Made by a program: the position numbers and the translations under genes
NCBI RefSeq assembly: GCF_019249295.1
Contig: NZ_JAESDH010000010.1
Location: forward strand, 62,001-126,000
Direction: 5' to 3'
Length of the DNA stretch: 64,000 nt
From: Alteromonas antoniana
GTDB lineage: Bacteria; Pseudomonadota; Gammaproteobacteria; Enterobacterales; Alteromonadaceae
Part shown: one piece after another, positions 18,182 to 27,256 of the stretch
Layout of the letters: the number at the start of each line of letters is the position of its first letter
Position numbering within the stretch: the stretch's first letter is position 1
Notes under the pieces: generated by a model
The model's database searches: none
What the model was told of the DNA's origin: nothing
The model's input: the letters and a program-made list of their open reading frames with translations, nothing else

Positions 18182-19651
18182 ATGAGTAAAACCATTAAAA
18201 CGCCAACGTTAACTGATGCGCTGATTCCGATTATTGCGCTTATCGTCATGATGGGCGGCGCCGTCTATTTATTTGGCGACAACTCTTCTTACGGCCCCAA
18301 TCAGATAGCGCTGCTACTGGGTATGGGAATGGCTGCCATTATTGGCATGAAGAACGGCCATAGCTGGAAAGCGATTGAAAAAGGTATCGTTAGTGGTATT
18401 TCAATGGCGCTTGGCGCATGTCTTATCTTGCTGGCGGTGGGCTCACTAATTGGTACCTGGATGTTGTCAGGCACCGTGCCTACACTGATTTATTACGGTC
18501 TCGAATTACTTAATCCGTCCTTTTTCTACGCAGCAACCTGTCTTATTTGTGCCGTCGTAGCGATGAGTATTGGCAGTTCATGGACCACGGCTGCAACAGT
18601 CGGTGTCGCGTTGATGGGCGTAGCATCCGGTATGGAGATGTCTGCGGCGATAACCGCAGGTGCGGTTATTTCGGGCTCTTACTTCGGTGATAAAATCTCG
18701 CCGTTGTCTGAGACCACAAACCTGGCTCCGGCAGTAGCAGGCACGGATTTATTTGAACATATTCGCTACATGCTCTGGACAACAGTGCCGAGTTTTATCA
18801 TTGCCTTAATTTTGTTCACCATCCTGGGATTCAGTGAAGACGCTTCTGTGTCAGCCGGGCGTATCGAGCAGATGCAGACATTGCTTAATGATTCGTTTGA
18901 TTTGGGATGGTATCTGTTGGTGCCTTTAGCTGTGCTGCTAACGCTGGCAGTAAAAAAGATGCCGGCGTTTCCGGCAGTATCCATTGGCGCAATGCTGGGT
19001 GGTGTCTGGGCACTGGTGTTCCAGCCGGAAGTGATTTCAGATATGGCGAATCCGGACGACTCTGCAGCAATAGGCAGTATCAAGGTTGTCTGGAAAGCGC
19101 TTTATGATGGTGTGAGTTTCTCTACCCCGGACGCCAATTTGAATGACTTGTTATCCCGCGGTGGTATGTCATCGATGCTTAACACAATCTGGCTGATCTT
19201 CTGCGCTATGTCTTTCGGGGCGGTTCTGGAAAAGGTGGGCCTGTTGAAGCGTGCAGTCAGTGCGATATTGCATGGCGCGAAATCAGCCGGCGATATGATA
19301 AGCCGTACCATTCTGACCTGCATTGGCACGAACCTGGTAACTGCCGACCAGTACATGGCGATAGTCATGCCTGGCCGGATGTATAAGGAAGAGTTTGCCA
19401 AGCGCGGGCTGGACCAGCTTAACCTGTCTCGAAGCCTTGAAGATGGCGGGACAATAACCTCGCCATTGATCCCATGGAACACATGTGGCGCTTACATGCA
19501 CGGTGTATTAATGGTGCATCCATTTGAATACATCTTCTATGCGTTTTTCAACGTAATTAATCCTATTCTTGCTGTGATATACGCGTATCTGGGCGTTAAG
19601 ATCCTCAGAATTGAGCCTCCTTATCAGAAAAATGAAGAGGAACGCGCGTAG
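18182..19651 (+). CDS. nhaC: NhaC-family Na+/H+ antiporter
   Basis: The 489-residue membrane protein has the Na+/H+ antiporter NhaC domain, with conserved stretches such as SIGSSWTTAATVGVALMG, ISGSYFGDKISPLSETTNLA, and the C-terminal TSPLIPWNTCGAYM. Family members exchange sodium for protons, though some act on organic substrates (malate-lactate type). It lies just downstream of the NSS symporter and 21 bases before pepN, so the three may share a transcript. A Na+/H+ role is the best reading for a marine cell. Confidence 0.9.
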   Translation: MSKTIKTPTLTDALIPIIALIVMMGGAVYLFGDNSSYGPNQIALLLGMGMAAIIGMKNGHSWKAIEKGIVSGISMALGACLILLAVGSLIGTWMLSGTVPTLIYYGLELLNPSFFYAATCLICAVVAMSIGSSWTTAATVGVALMGVASGMEMSAAITAGAVISGSYFGDKISPLSETTNLAPAVAGTDLFEHIRYMLWTTVPSFIIALILFTILGFSEDASVSAGRIEQMQTLLNDSFDLGWYLLVPLAVLLTLAVKKMPAFPAVSIGAMLGGVWALVFQPEVISDMANPDDSAAIGSIKVVWKALYDGVSFSTPDANLNDLLSRGGMSSMLNTIWLIFCAMSFGAVLEKVGLLKRAVSAILHGAKSAGDMISRTILTCIGTNLVTADQYMAIVMPGRMYKEEFAKRGLDQLNLSRSLEDGGTITSPLIPWNTCGAYMHGVLMVHPFEYIFYAFFNVINPILAVIYAYLGVKILRIEPPYQKNEEERA

Positions 19652-19672
19652 TTTTCGTTTACAGGAGCAACT

Positions 19673-22279
19673 ATGTCAGTTCAAATAAAACGTCGGGCGG
19701 ATTATCTTCCGCCCGACTTCACAATTTCCTCGGTATCGTTATCAATCTACCTCCACCCAACCAAAACCCGGGTAGTCAGCGACTTAACAATTGAAAGAAA
19801 AGGTGACAAGAAAGCACCTTTAGTTCTGGATGGCGAAAAGCTTAACCTTATCTCGGTTGCCATTGATGGAAAAGTCGTTCCTTCTCCTATTGTCGAAGAC
19901 ACTTCTCTGACGCTGGAATCTGTTCCTGATAATTTCAGCCTGCATATCGAAACTGAAATCGACCCGGATAACAATCAGGCGCTGGAAGGGCTGTATCGCT
20001 CAAACGGCGTATACTGCACGCAGTGCGAGGCAGAAGGGTTCAGACGTATTACGTATTTTCTCGACAGGCCCGATGTACTTGCCACCTATCGGGTTACCCT
20101 TCACGGTGACAAATCAACATTGCCTACCATGCTGGCCAACGGCAACTTAATTGAGCAGGGTGACAATAGCGACGGCACACACTGGGTAACCTGGGAAGAT
20201 CCTTTCCCAAAACCGAGTTATTTGTTTGCGGTCGTGGCCGGCGATTTTGATCAGCTGACAGATTCTTACACCACGACAAGCGGCAGGGACGTGGCACTGG
20301 AATTGTATGTGGATAAAGGAAAGCGGGAGCGTGGGCATTTCGCTCTGGAATCGCTCAAGCGCGCGATGAAATGGGATGAAGATACATTCGGTCTTGAATA
20401 TGATCTTGATGTATACATGATTGTTGCCGTCGACTTTTTCAATATGGGGGCAATGGAGAACAAAGGCCTGAACATCTTTAACAGCAAGTTTGTTCTTGCT
20501 GATCAGCAGACTGCAACCGACGATGACTTTTTCAATGTCGAGTCTGTCATTGCTCATGAGTATTTTCATAACTGGACGGGCAATCGGGTTACTTGTCGGG
20601 ACTGGTTTCAGCTTAGCCTGAAAGAGGGGCTGACGGTGTTCCGCGACCAACAGTTTAGTGCCGATATGACCTCAGAATTAAGCAACCGGATTAAACACGT
20701 CCGGGTGATGCGTGAACACCAGTTTGCAGAAGATGCCAGTGCGATGAGTCATCCCATCCGTCCGGATGAAGTGATGGAAATGAATAACTTCTACACCGTC
20801 ACCGTTTATGACAAAGGCGCTGAAGTCATTCGCATGTTCCATACGCTGCTGGGGCCTGAGGGGTTTCGCAAGGGTATGGATGAATATTTCCGACGTCATG
20901 ATGGTCAGGCGGTTACCTGTGACGATTTTGTTGCGTCCATGCAGTTCGCGACCGACCGCGATCTTACTCAGTTCTCGCGCTGGTATAGCCAGTCGGGTAC
21001 GCCTGTACTGAGTATTAAATCTGATTTTGATGAGAATTCACACACGCATACTTTTACGTTGAGTCAACATACGCCGCCAACTGCCGATCAGAAGGATAAG
21101 TTGCCGTTGGTGCTGCCGGTTGCCATCGAAATACTTGATAGTGAAGGGCATCAATATTCTGACGAGGAAGGCATGATTCAGAATAATATGCTGGTACTGG
21201 AGGATGAGAGTATACAGTTTACTGTAAAAGCATCTGCATCTTCACTCACTCCCGCGCTACTGGGTAATTTTTCTGCGCCTGCAAAAGTCCATAATTCACT
21301 TTCGCCCGACGACTATCTGACCATATTCCGCTTTGCTAATGACGATTTTAATCGCTGGGATGCGCTGCAACAGTTATATGACTGGTGTATTACGCAATAT
21401 CAGGAAGGAAAAGCCGAATTGGTCAGCGAAACAATCTGGCAGGGATTACAACAGGTAATCGATGCTGAGAATGACAACTATGAGTTGCTGGGCGAGTGTC
21501 TCGTTATCCCCAGTTTTGAGACGCTTTGTCAGACACGTACCGATATTGATGTTGCGTCGCTGGTTTCAGCCCGTGAGGCTTTCTGTCAGGATTTCGCCAA
21601 CAAACTGTCTTCGCCATTGCTGGCCTTATTAGAGAGCACAGCGACTGGCGGTTATCGTTATGATCAGCAGGCAGTGAATGCTCGTCGTTGTAAAAATGTT
21701 GTTCTCTCACACCTTGCAAGAGTAGAAGAGCATGATGCGTTGTGCGAAGACCATTTTCATCAGGCGGATAATATGACAGACACGTTGGGTGCTCTGAAAG
21801 CCGCACAGTATGGCAGCCCAACGCAATTTTCATCATTGATGGAAGCGTTTGAAAGCACCTGGAAGCATGATCCACTGGTTCTGGACAAATGGTTTGCGCT
21901 GCATGCAACTCAGCCCAGAGAAGATATTCTGGCTCATATCAGCATGTTAAAGGAGCATCCCCAGTTCAGTATGGGAAATCCAAACCGGGTGAGAGCGCTT
22001 ATCGGCAGCTTTGCTTTTTACAACAGCACAGGCTTTCATGCTGCTGATGGTAGTGGGTACAAGTTCGTTACCGATTATCTGTTAGCGCTTGATAAAACAA
22101 ATCCGCAGGTAGCGGCGCGCATTGTGACACCGCTCACTCAGTGGCAACAGTTCGCCAGCAGCCATCAGGTTCAGATGAAGCAGCAATTATCCCGCTTGTT
22201 AAATCATAAGGGGCTTAGCCGGGATCTGTTTGAGAAGGTGAGTAAAAGTCTCGCTTATGACAAACATAACACCGACTGA
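19673..22279 (+). CDS. pepN: Aminopeptidase N (M1 family)
   Basis: PepN is the broad-specificity cytoplasmic zinc aminopeptidase. The 868-residue protein matches the family length (about 870). The exopeptidase motif GAMEN is at residues 259-263. The zinc motif HEYFH starts at His295, with the third ligand Glu318 in LKEGLTVF. No signal peptide is present. An ACAGGAGCAAC ribosome-binding site precedes the ATG. The 3' end overlaps the DUF2835 gene by 23 bases. Confidence 0.96.
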   Translation: MSVQIKRRADYLPPDFTISSVSLSIYLHPTKTRVVSDLTIERKGDKKAPLVLDGEKLNLISVAIDGKVVPSPIVEDTSLTLESVPDNFSLHIETEIDPDNNQALEGLYRSNGVYCTQCEAEGFRRITYFLDRPDVLATYRVTLHGDKSTLPTMLANGNLIEQGDNSDGTHWVTWEDPFPKPSYLFAVVAGDFDQLTDSYTTTSGRDVALELYVDKGKRERGHFALESLKRAMKWDEDTFGLEYDLDVYMIVAVDFFNMGAMENKGLNIFNSKFVLADQQTATDDDFFNVESVIAHEYFHNWTGNRVTCRDWFQLSLKEGLTVFRDQQFSADMTSELSNRIKHVRVMREHQFAEDASAMSHPIRPDEVMEMNNFYTVTVYDKGAEVIRMFHTLLGPEGFRKGMDEYFRRHDGQAVTCDDFVASMQFATDRDLTQFSRWYSQSGTPVLSIKSDFDENSHTHTFTLSQHTPPTADQKDKLPLVLPVAIEILDSEGHQYSDEEGMIQNNMLVLEDESIQFTVKASASSLTPALLGNFSAPAKVHNSLSPDDYLTIFRFANDDFNRWDALQQLYDWCITQYQEGKAELVSETIWQGLQQVIDAENDNYELLGECLVIPSFETLCQTRTDIDVASLVSAREAFCQDFANKLSSPLLALLESTATGGYRYDQQAVNARRCKNVVLSHLARVEEHDALCEDHFHQADNMTDTLGALKAAQYGSPTQFSSLMEAFESTWKHDPLVLDKWFALHATQPREDILAHISMLKEHPQFSMGNPNRVRALIGSFAFYNSTGFHAADGSGYKFVTDYLLALDKTNPQVAARIVTPLTQWQQFASSHQVQMKQQLSRLLNHKGLSRDLFEKVSKSLAYDKHNTD

Positions 22280-22499
22280 TACGGTCTATCATTTTAACAT
22301 TTCAGTGCCTTACCGGATGTGTGAGGCACTGTACCAAAACAATACGCCCGCGGTGGTTCTCACCGCGGATAATGGTTTGCGCGTTCAGGTTCCTACCTCA
22401 AGACTGCGCCATTTCGTTGGCTCCGACGGGGTAAAGGGCAGCTTTCGAATGATAGTAGACCAAAAAAATAAAATTAAATCCCTTGAGCGTATTCGTTAA
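22257..22499 (+). CDS. DUF2835 family small protein
   Basis: This 80-residue protein matches the DUF2835 family in pattern: a short N-terminal beta region (VYHFNISVPY), then VVLTADNGLRVQVPTSRLRHFVGSDGVKGSFRMIVD. The function is unknown; the family is found in gammaproteobacteria. It overlaps the last 23 bases of pepN in another frame. The family resemblance is what makes the overlapping start credible. Confidence 0.8.
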   Translation: MTNITPTDTVYHFNISVPYRMCEALYQNNTPAVVLTADNGLRVQVPTSRLRHFVGSDGVKGSFRMIVDQKNKIKSLERIR

Positions 22500-22604
22500 G
22501 TTCCTGTTCAAATTTTATTCATGTTAAGAATTGTATGATTAACTCTCTGAAAGAAAAGATTTTCTTTTAATTGTTAACTGGTACGATTAGTTCTTGCGAT
22601 CCCG

Positions 22605-22627
22605 ACAAAATGATGTAATCATTTTGT
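22605..22627. promoter_or_regulatory. Perfect 10-base dyad upstream of the DUF1302 gene
   Basis: ACAAAATGAT and ATCATTTTGT are perfect inverted repeats with a GTA spacer, 63 bases before the ATG of the DUF1302 gene. No T-run follows on the plus strand. The size and symmetry suit a homodimeric repressor (for example TetR-like) controlling the DUF1302-DUF1329-YCF48-MMPL operon. A terminator for pepN is the alternative. Confidence 0.45.
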
Positions 22628-22690
22628 TAATCAATATGGTTGGTCTTTATGTCTGCGCAACCATTGCGCTGACTTGGGAGAATAAAAATT

Positions 22691-24754
22691 ATGACAAACA
22701 GGCCTCGCGCGTTTAAAAAGTCGCCTATCGCTGCCGGAATTATTGCCTTATTCGGTGCAGCTTCACTGCCAGCAACTGCTGCCAGCTGGGACTTCGGAGA
22801 TGTGAGTGTCACACTTGACTCAAACATCACTCTGGCGACAAGTATTCGAACAGAAGACAGGGATTTCGACCTGATCGGTAACAGTAACCATTTCCAGTTT
22901 GACTGGACAGGTTACAACGCCGCTACCAATGTCATTTATCCCAGTGCTGATGTATGGGCACTTTCCGATGGTGGTTATTCTACCAATGGTGACCTGGGTA
23001 ACCTTGCGCACGATCCGGGTGACCCTTTCTCTACGCAAATATCGGGTAACCATGAGTTAGACATTAACTTTGGCGATTATGGATTCTTCGCGCGTGGCTT
23101 CTGGTTCTATGACTTTGAACAGATGAACAACGAGCGCGATTACGCTAACCCAATTACCGGCCAGCGTTACGACCTTTGTTCTGATCCAGAAGCAAAAGAT
23201 TTACTTTGCCAGGATGTGCGCCTGCTTGACGCATTCTTCTATGGTGACTGGTGGATTGGTGACAAGCCACTTACCGTTCGCGTAGGTCAGCAGGTTATCA
23301 GCTGGGGTGAAAGTACCTTTATCCAGCACGGTATCAATACCACAAACCCGGTTGATGTTACCCGTGCCCGTGCACCGGGGGCAGAGTTAAAAGAAGTCTT
23401 CATCCCGGTAGGTATGGTGTTCGCTTCTTTGGGCCTAACCGATACTGTCAGTATTTCTGGTTACTATCAGTATGAATGGGAGCGCAGCTGGCTGCCAGTG
23501 GGCGGAAGCTACTTTGCCACGAACGATTTCGCAGGCGAGGGTGGTCAGTCTAATAACGTACAACTAGGCTTCTCCGGTAACCCGGATATTGATCTGGACC
23601 ACTTGTTAGCATCACTGAATGGTCTTGGCGACGCGCTGAGAGCCGGTGCCGACAGTTCACAGATTTCTCAGGCCTATCTGGCTTATCCTACTAAGGTTGC
23701 TATTCGCGGCTATTCAGATGATGCGCACGTAGATGCGGATGATCAGGGGCAGTATGGTATTCGCCTGACGTGGTTTGCGGAAATGCTGAATCAATCTGAG
23801 CTGAGCTTCTACCATATTAATTATCACAGTCAGCGTCCGCTGATTTCTGGTCAAACGTCTGACTTTACTCCGCAGGGAATTGGTCAGGATCTGGCTTTCA
23901 TCGCGCAAAACGAAGTGACAAAAAATAACATCACGCAGTTAGGCGCATTTACTGAAGCCAAGTTTTACTACCCTGAAGATATCAAGCTTTACGGCTTCAG
24001 CTTCAATACCAACGTTGGAACAACGGCCGTATCCGGTGAGTTTGCTTACCGTGTGGATGAGCCATTACAAATTGACGACGTAGAATTATTGTATATGGGT
24101 ATGCCGGAACAGCTGGCGAACGCGGGTTTACGTCCTGATCTGGAAGGTATTTCACAGCTCAACAACATCGGCCGTGCGGTTGGTCCTGGTGAGACAGCTG
24201 AAGGGTATTTGTTCTCGGATACCTGGCAGGCACAGTTCACTGCATCCCACGTATTTGGTCCGGCGTTCGGTTCAGATAACTTCATCCTGCTGGGTGAGGC
24301 GGGTTACGTAAATATCGTTGATTTCCCGGATCCTGATGTAATCCGGTTGAATGCACCAGGCACGTCACGTACGCCTTCGCTCGAACCTACTGCCGATGGC
24401 AATCCGCGTCCTGGGCTTCATGTAGGTCTGTCTGATGGTCCGGAAACGAATCCGTTTGCAACCGATGACGCTTGGGGTTACCGCGTACTGGCAGTTGCAG
24501 ATTTTAACAATATCTATTCGGGCATTAACTTGCGCACGCGAGCAACGTTCTCGCACGATGTGAGTGGTACAACACCTGATCCGTTGTTCCTGTTCACCGA
24601 AGATACGAAGTCGGCAAGCATTGCCTTTACCTTTGATTACTTGAGCAAGTGGTCTGCGACGGCGTCTTACAGCGCGTTCTGGGGTGGTATCGGTACAACG
24701 AATGCGCTTGCAGACCGAGACTTCGTATCATTCAATATCAAGTATTCAATCTAA
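22691..24754 (+). CDS. DUF1302 outer-membrane protein
   Basis: The 687-residue protein has a signal peptide (to about residue 30, ATAASW) and alternating beta strands rich in aromatic residues. The C-terminus ends DFVSFNIKYSI, as in outer-membrane barrels. It fits DUF1302, whose members are usually encoded beside DUF1329 and MMPL/RND genes. The likely role is the outer-membrane channel or receptor of a transport system for a hydrophobic compound. GGGAG lies 14-18 bases upstream of the ATG. The next gene starts 13 bases after the stop. Confidence 0.88.
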   Translation: MTNRPRAFKKSPIAAGIIALFGAASLPATAASWDFGDVSVTLDSNITLATSIRTEDRDFDLIGNSNHFQFDWTGYNAATNVIYPSADVWALSDGGYSTNGDLGNLAHDPGDPFSTQISGNHELDINFGDYGFFARGFWFYDFEQMNNERDYANPITGQRYDLCSDPEAKDLLCQDVRLLDAFFYGDWWIGDKPLTVRVGQQVISWGESTFIQHGINTTNPVDVTRARAPGAELKEVFIPVGMVFASLGLTDTVSISGYYQYEWERSWLPVGGSYFATNDFAGEGGQSNNVQLGFSGNPDIDLDHLLASLNGLGDALRAGADSSQISQAYLAYPTKVAIRGYSDDAHVDADDQGQYGIRLTWFAEMLNQSELSFYHINYHSQRPLISGQTSDFTPQGIGQDLAFIAQNEVTKNNITQLGAFTEAKFYYPEDIKLYGFSFNTNVGTTAVSGEFAYRVDEPLQIDDVELLYMGMPEQLANAGLRPDLEGISQLNNIGRAVGPGETAEGYLFSDTWQAQFTASHVFGPAFGSDNFILLGEAGYVNIVDFPDPDVIRLNAPGTSRTPSLEPTADGNPRPGLHVGLSDGPETNPFATDDAWGYRVLAVADFNNIYSGINLRTRATFSHDVSGTTPDPLFLFTEDTKSASIAFTFDYLSKWSATASYSAFWGGIGTTNALADRDFVSFNIKYSI

Positions 24755-24767
24755 TAGAGTGGTGTTT

Positions 24768-26135
24768 ATGATTAGAAAAGTAGGAATTATCGCAGCCGCG
24801 TTGTCACTGGCACTGTCAGGTGCCAGCGCAATGGCGAAGGTCTCAGACGCTGAGGCAAATAAGCTTGGAAACGAACTGACACCGCTGGGTGCCGAAAAGG
24901 CAGGAAACGCAGACGGCAGTATTCCGGCATGGACCGGTGGTATCACTGAAGCGCCTTCAGGTTACTCCGTGGGCGATCACCATCCTGATCCGTATCCAAA
25001 TGATAAAGTGCTGTTTGAAATTACCGCACAAAACTATAAAGAATATGCTGACATGCTGTCAGAAGGGCAGAAGAAGCTGTTTGAAGCGTATCCGGAAACA
25101 TTCCGTATGCCGGTATACGAAACACGTCGCTCAGCCTCTAACCCGCAGGATATTTACGACGCAACCAAAGCCAATGCGACGCGCGCCGAACTGCTTGATG
25201 GCGGTAATGGCATAAAAGGCGCTGCTGTTGGTATTCCATTCCCAATTCCACAAAACGGTTTGGAAGCGATTTGGAACCACATCCTTCGCTATCGTGGTGA
25301 AGCGGTGCAACGTAATGGTGGCCAGGCAGCGGTAACGTCATCGGGTGACTACAACGTTATTGGTTTTGATGAGCAGCTTCTTATTCAGTACGCGAAAGAA
25401 GGTGTGACGCCAGAGAAGCTGGTTGAAGACAATATTCTGTTCATGTTCAAGCAAAAGGTAACGGAGCCTGCACGTCTTGCTGGTACTGCACTGTTGGTAC
25501 ATGAAACGGTAGACCAGATAAAAGAGCCGCGTAAGGCTTGGACATACAACACTGGTCAGCGTCGTGTGCGTCTAGCGCCAAATATTGCTTATGATACACC
25601 GGGAACTGCGGCTGACGGCCTGCGTACCACGGATGATTTCGATATGTTCAACGGCTCGCCTAACCGCTACAACTGGGAGCTGAAAGGCAAGAAGGAAATG
25701 TTTATTGCTTACAATAATTATGCACTGCATAGTGATAATGTAAGTTATTCAGACATTCTTCAGCCTAATCATATCAATCCAGATTTGACGCGTTGGGAAA
25801 AGCACCGTGTTTGGGTTGTTGAAGCCACGTTGAAAGAAGGTTTCCGTCACGTTTACCAGAAGCGCGTATTCTTCATTGATGAAGACAGCTGGCAGATCCA
25901 GGTCGCTGATATGTACGACAATCGCGGTGAGCTGTATCGGGTTGGTGTAGCATACGGTATAAACTACTACGAAGTTCCTACACAATGGTCTACGCTTGAC
26001 GTATATCACGACCTGAACTCTCGTCGCTATCTGGCGATTGGTCTGGACAATGAAGAAGGCATGTATGACTTCACCATCCGTCCTCAGGACCGCGAGTTTA
26101 CGCCACAGGCATTAAGACGAGAAGGTATGCGTTAA
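24768..26135 (+). CDS. DUF1329 periplasmic protein
   Basis: I place the start at the ATG at 24768: it leads straight into a signal peptide (MIRKVGIIAAALSLALSG, cleaved near SAMA). A longer frame begins inside the upstream gene. The mature protein of about 430 residues belongs to DUF1329, which has a fold related to the lipoprotein carriers LolA/LolB. The sequence has the typical LGNELTPLGAEKAGNADGSIPAWTGG start and a closing DFTIRPQDREFTPQALR. It probably carries a hydrophobic cargo across the periplasm between the MMPL pump and the DUF1302 barrel. A terminator-like hairpin follows, so the downstream pair may be expressed partly by read-through. Confidence 0.88.
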   Translation: MIRKVGIIAAALSLALSGASAMAKVSDAEANKLGNELTPLGAEKAGNADGSIPAWTGGITEAPSGYSVGDHHPDPYPNDKVLFEITAQNYKEYADMLSEGQKKLFEAYPETFRMPVYETRRSASNPQDIYDATKANATRAELLDGGNGIKGAAVGIPFPIPQNGLEAIWNHILRYRGEAVQRNGGQAAVTSSGDYNVIGFDEQLLIQYAKEGVTPEKLVEDNILFMFKQKVTEPARLAGTALLVHETVDQIKEPRKAWTYNTGQRRVRLAPNIAYDTPGTAADGLRTTDDFDMFNGSPNRYNWELKGKKEMFIAYNNYALHSDNVSYSDILQPNHINPDLTRWEKHRVWVVEATLKEGFRHVYQKRVFFIDEDSWQIQVADMYDNRGELYRVGVAYGINYYEVPTQWSTLDVYHDLNSRRYLAIGLDNEEGMYDFTIRPQDREFTPQALRREGMR

Positions 26136-26151
26136 TTTGCCTGAGAGTAAG

Positions 26152-26179
26152 AAAACGGTTGGCAATGCCAACCGTTTTT
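26152..26179 (+). terminator. Hairpin between the DUF1329 and YCF48-like genes
   Basis: AACGGTTGGC and GCCAACCGTT form a perfect 10-base stem with an AAT loop and a short T-run. It lies inside an apparent operon, so it may attenuate transcription and set a lower level for the YCF48 and MMPL genes. Confidence 0.75.
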
Positions 26180-26214
26180 GTATTAACTTCATAGTTTTAA
26201 GGAAGTTGTGAGAT

Positions 26215-27249
26215 ATGAATAAAGCCTTTGCGGCATGTATTGCAGCATCAGTATTAAGCGTTAACGCCATGGCTGAACAAGCGTTTATGGCGCCGCTGGT
26301 CAAAGAGTCAGTGTTGCTGGACGTTGATGCCAGTGAATACGTTGTGATTGTAGGGGAGCGAGGGCATATTCTTATTTCGTCGGATGGTGAAACATTCGAG
26401 CAAGTTGAGGTTCCTACGAAATCTACTCTCACTGCAACCACTATTCAGGGCGATAACGTGTGGGCGGTAGGACACGATGCGGTTATTCTTCATTCCGCTG
26501 ATCGTGGTAAAACCTGGGAAATACAGAATTTTGAGCCTGACCTTCAGCGACCTTTTCTTGATGTTGTTTTTTTCTCAGCACATGAAGGAATTGCTGTAGG
26601 CGCATACGGTCTTTTTTACCGAACCGCTGACGGCGGCGCGACTTGGCAGTCAGAGCGTCATGCAAGTTTGCTTGCACCTATGGATCGTGAATATCTCGAA
26701 GATATTAAAGAGCAGGATCCTGACTTCTATCAGCAAGAACTAAACTCTATTCTTCCACACATAAACCGTGTGACTCCTCAGGACGGTATTCTTTATTTAG
26801 CGGGTGAAGCTGGCTTGCTGGCCTACAGCGAAAATGGCGGCCGTGAGTGGGAGCGCTATGAGGTAGATTACACCGGCTCATTCTTTGACATTCGGCCACT
26901 TGACGCAGACACACTCCTTGCCGTTGGGTTACGGGGTAATATGTTTGTTATGCGTGATGGCGTGTGGGAGTACGTGAATACCTGTTCAACCAGTACACTT
27001 AATTCCGTTTTTGTTGCCAGTGATGAGCGCGTAGTCGCTATGGGTAACAATGGCATGCTGGTTTCGGCACAACGCCCGCTACCGGTCAGTGAGCATGATC
27101 CTTACGCATCGACGTCACGCTGTGAGCCTGCTAAAGGGATCAAAACACGTCAGGTTGATGATAAAGCCGCGCTACTAAATGCTGTTCAGTTTAAGGGCAA
27201 TACCATCGCGGTATCCGCCAACGGCATTAAAATAATGAATTTGAAGTAA
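26215..27249 (+). CDS. YCF48/BNR-like beta-propeller, exported
   Basis: The 344-residue protein has a signal peptide (residues 1-20, ending NAMA). It also has repeats typical of YCF48/BNR propellers (ILISSDGETFEQVEVP, ILHSADRGKTWEIQNF, FYRTADGGATWQSERH, LAYSENGGREWERYEV). The plant and cyanobacterial YCF48 (HCF136) helps assemble photosystem II. In heterotrophs such proteins often accompany MMPL transporters and are thought to be assembly or scaffold factors. Here it sits 7 bases before the MMPL gene, so a periplasmic partner of that pump is the natural inference. Confidence 0.85.
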   Translation: MNKAFAACIAASVLSVNAMAEQAFMAPLVKESVLLDVDASEYVVIVGERGHILISSDGETFEQVEVPTKSTLTATTIQGDNVWAVGHDAVILHSADRGKTWEIQNFEPDLQRPFLDVVFFSAHEGIAVGAYGLFYRTADGGATWQSERHASLLAPMDREYLEDIKEQDPDFYQQELNSILPHINRVTPQDGILYLAGEAGLLAYSENGGREWERYEVDYTGSFFDIRPLDADTLLAVGLRGNMFVMRDGVWEYVNTCSTSTLNSVFVASDERVVAMGNNGMLVSAQRPLPVSEHDPYASTSRCEPAKGIKTRQVDDKAALLNAVQFKGNTIAVSANGIKIMNLK

Positions 27250-27256
27250 GAGAATT

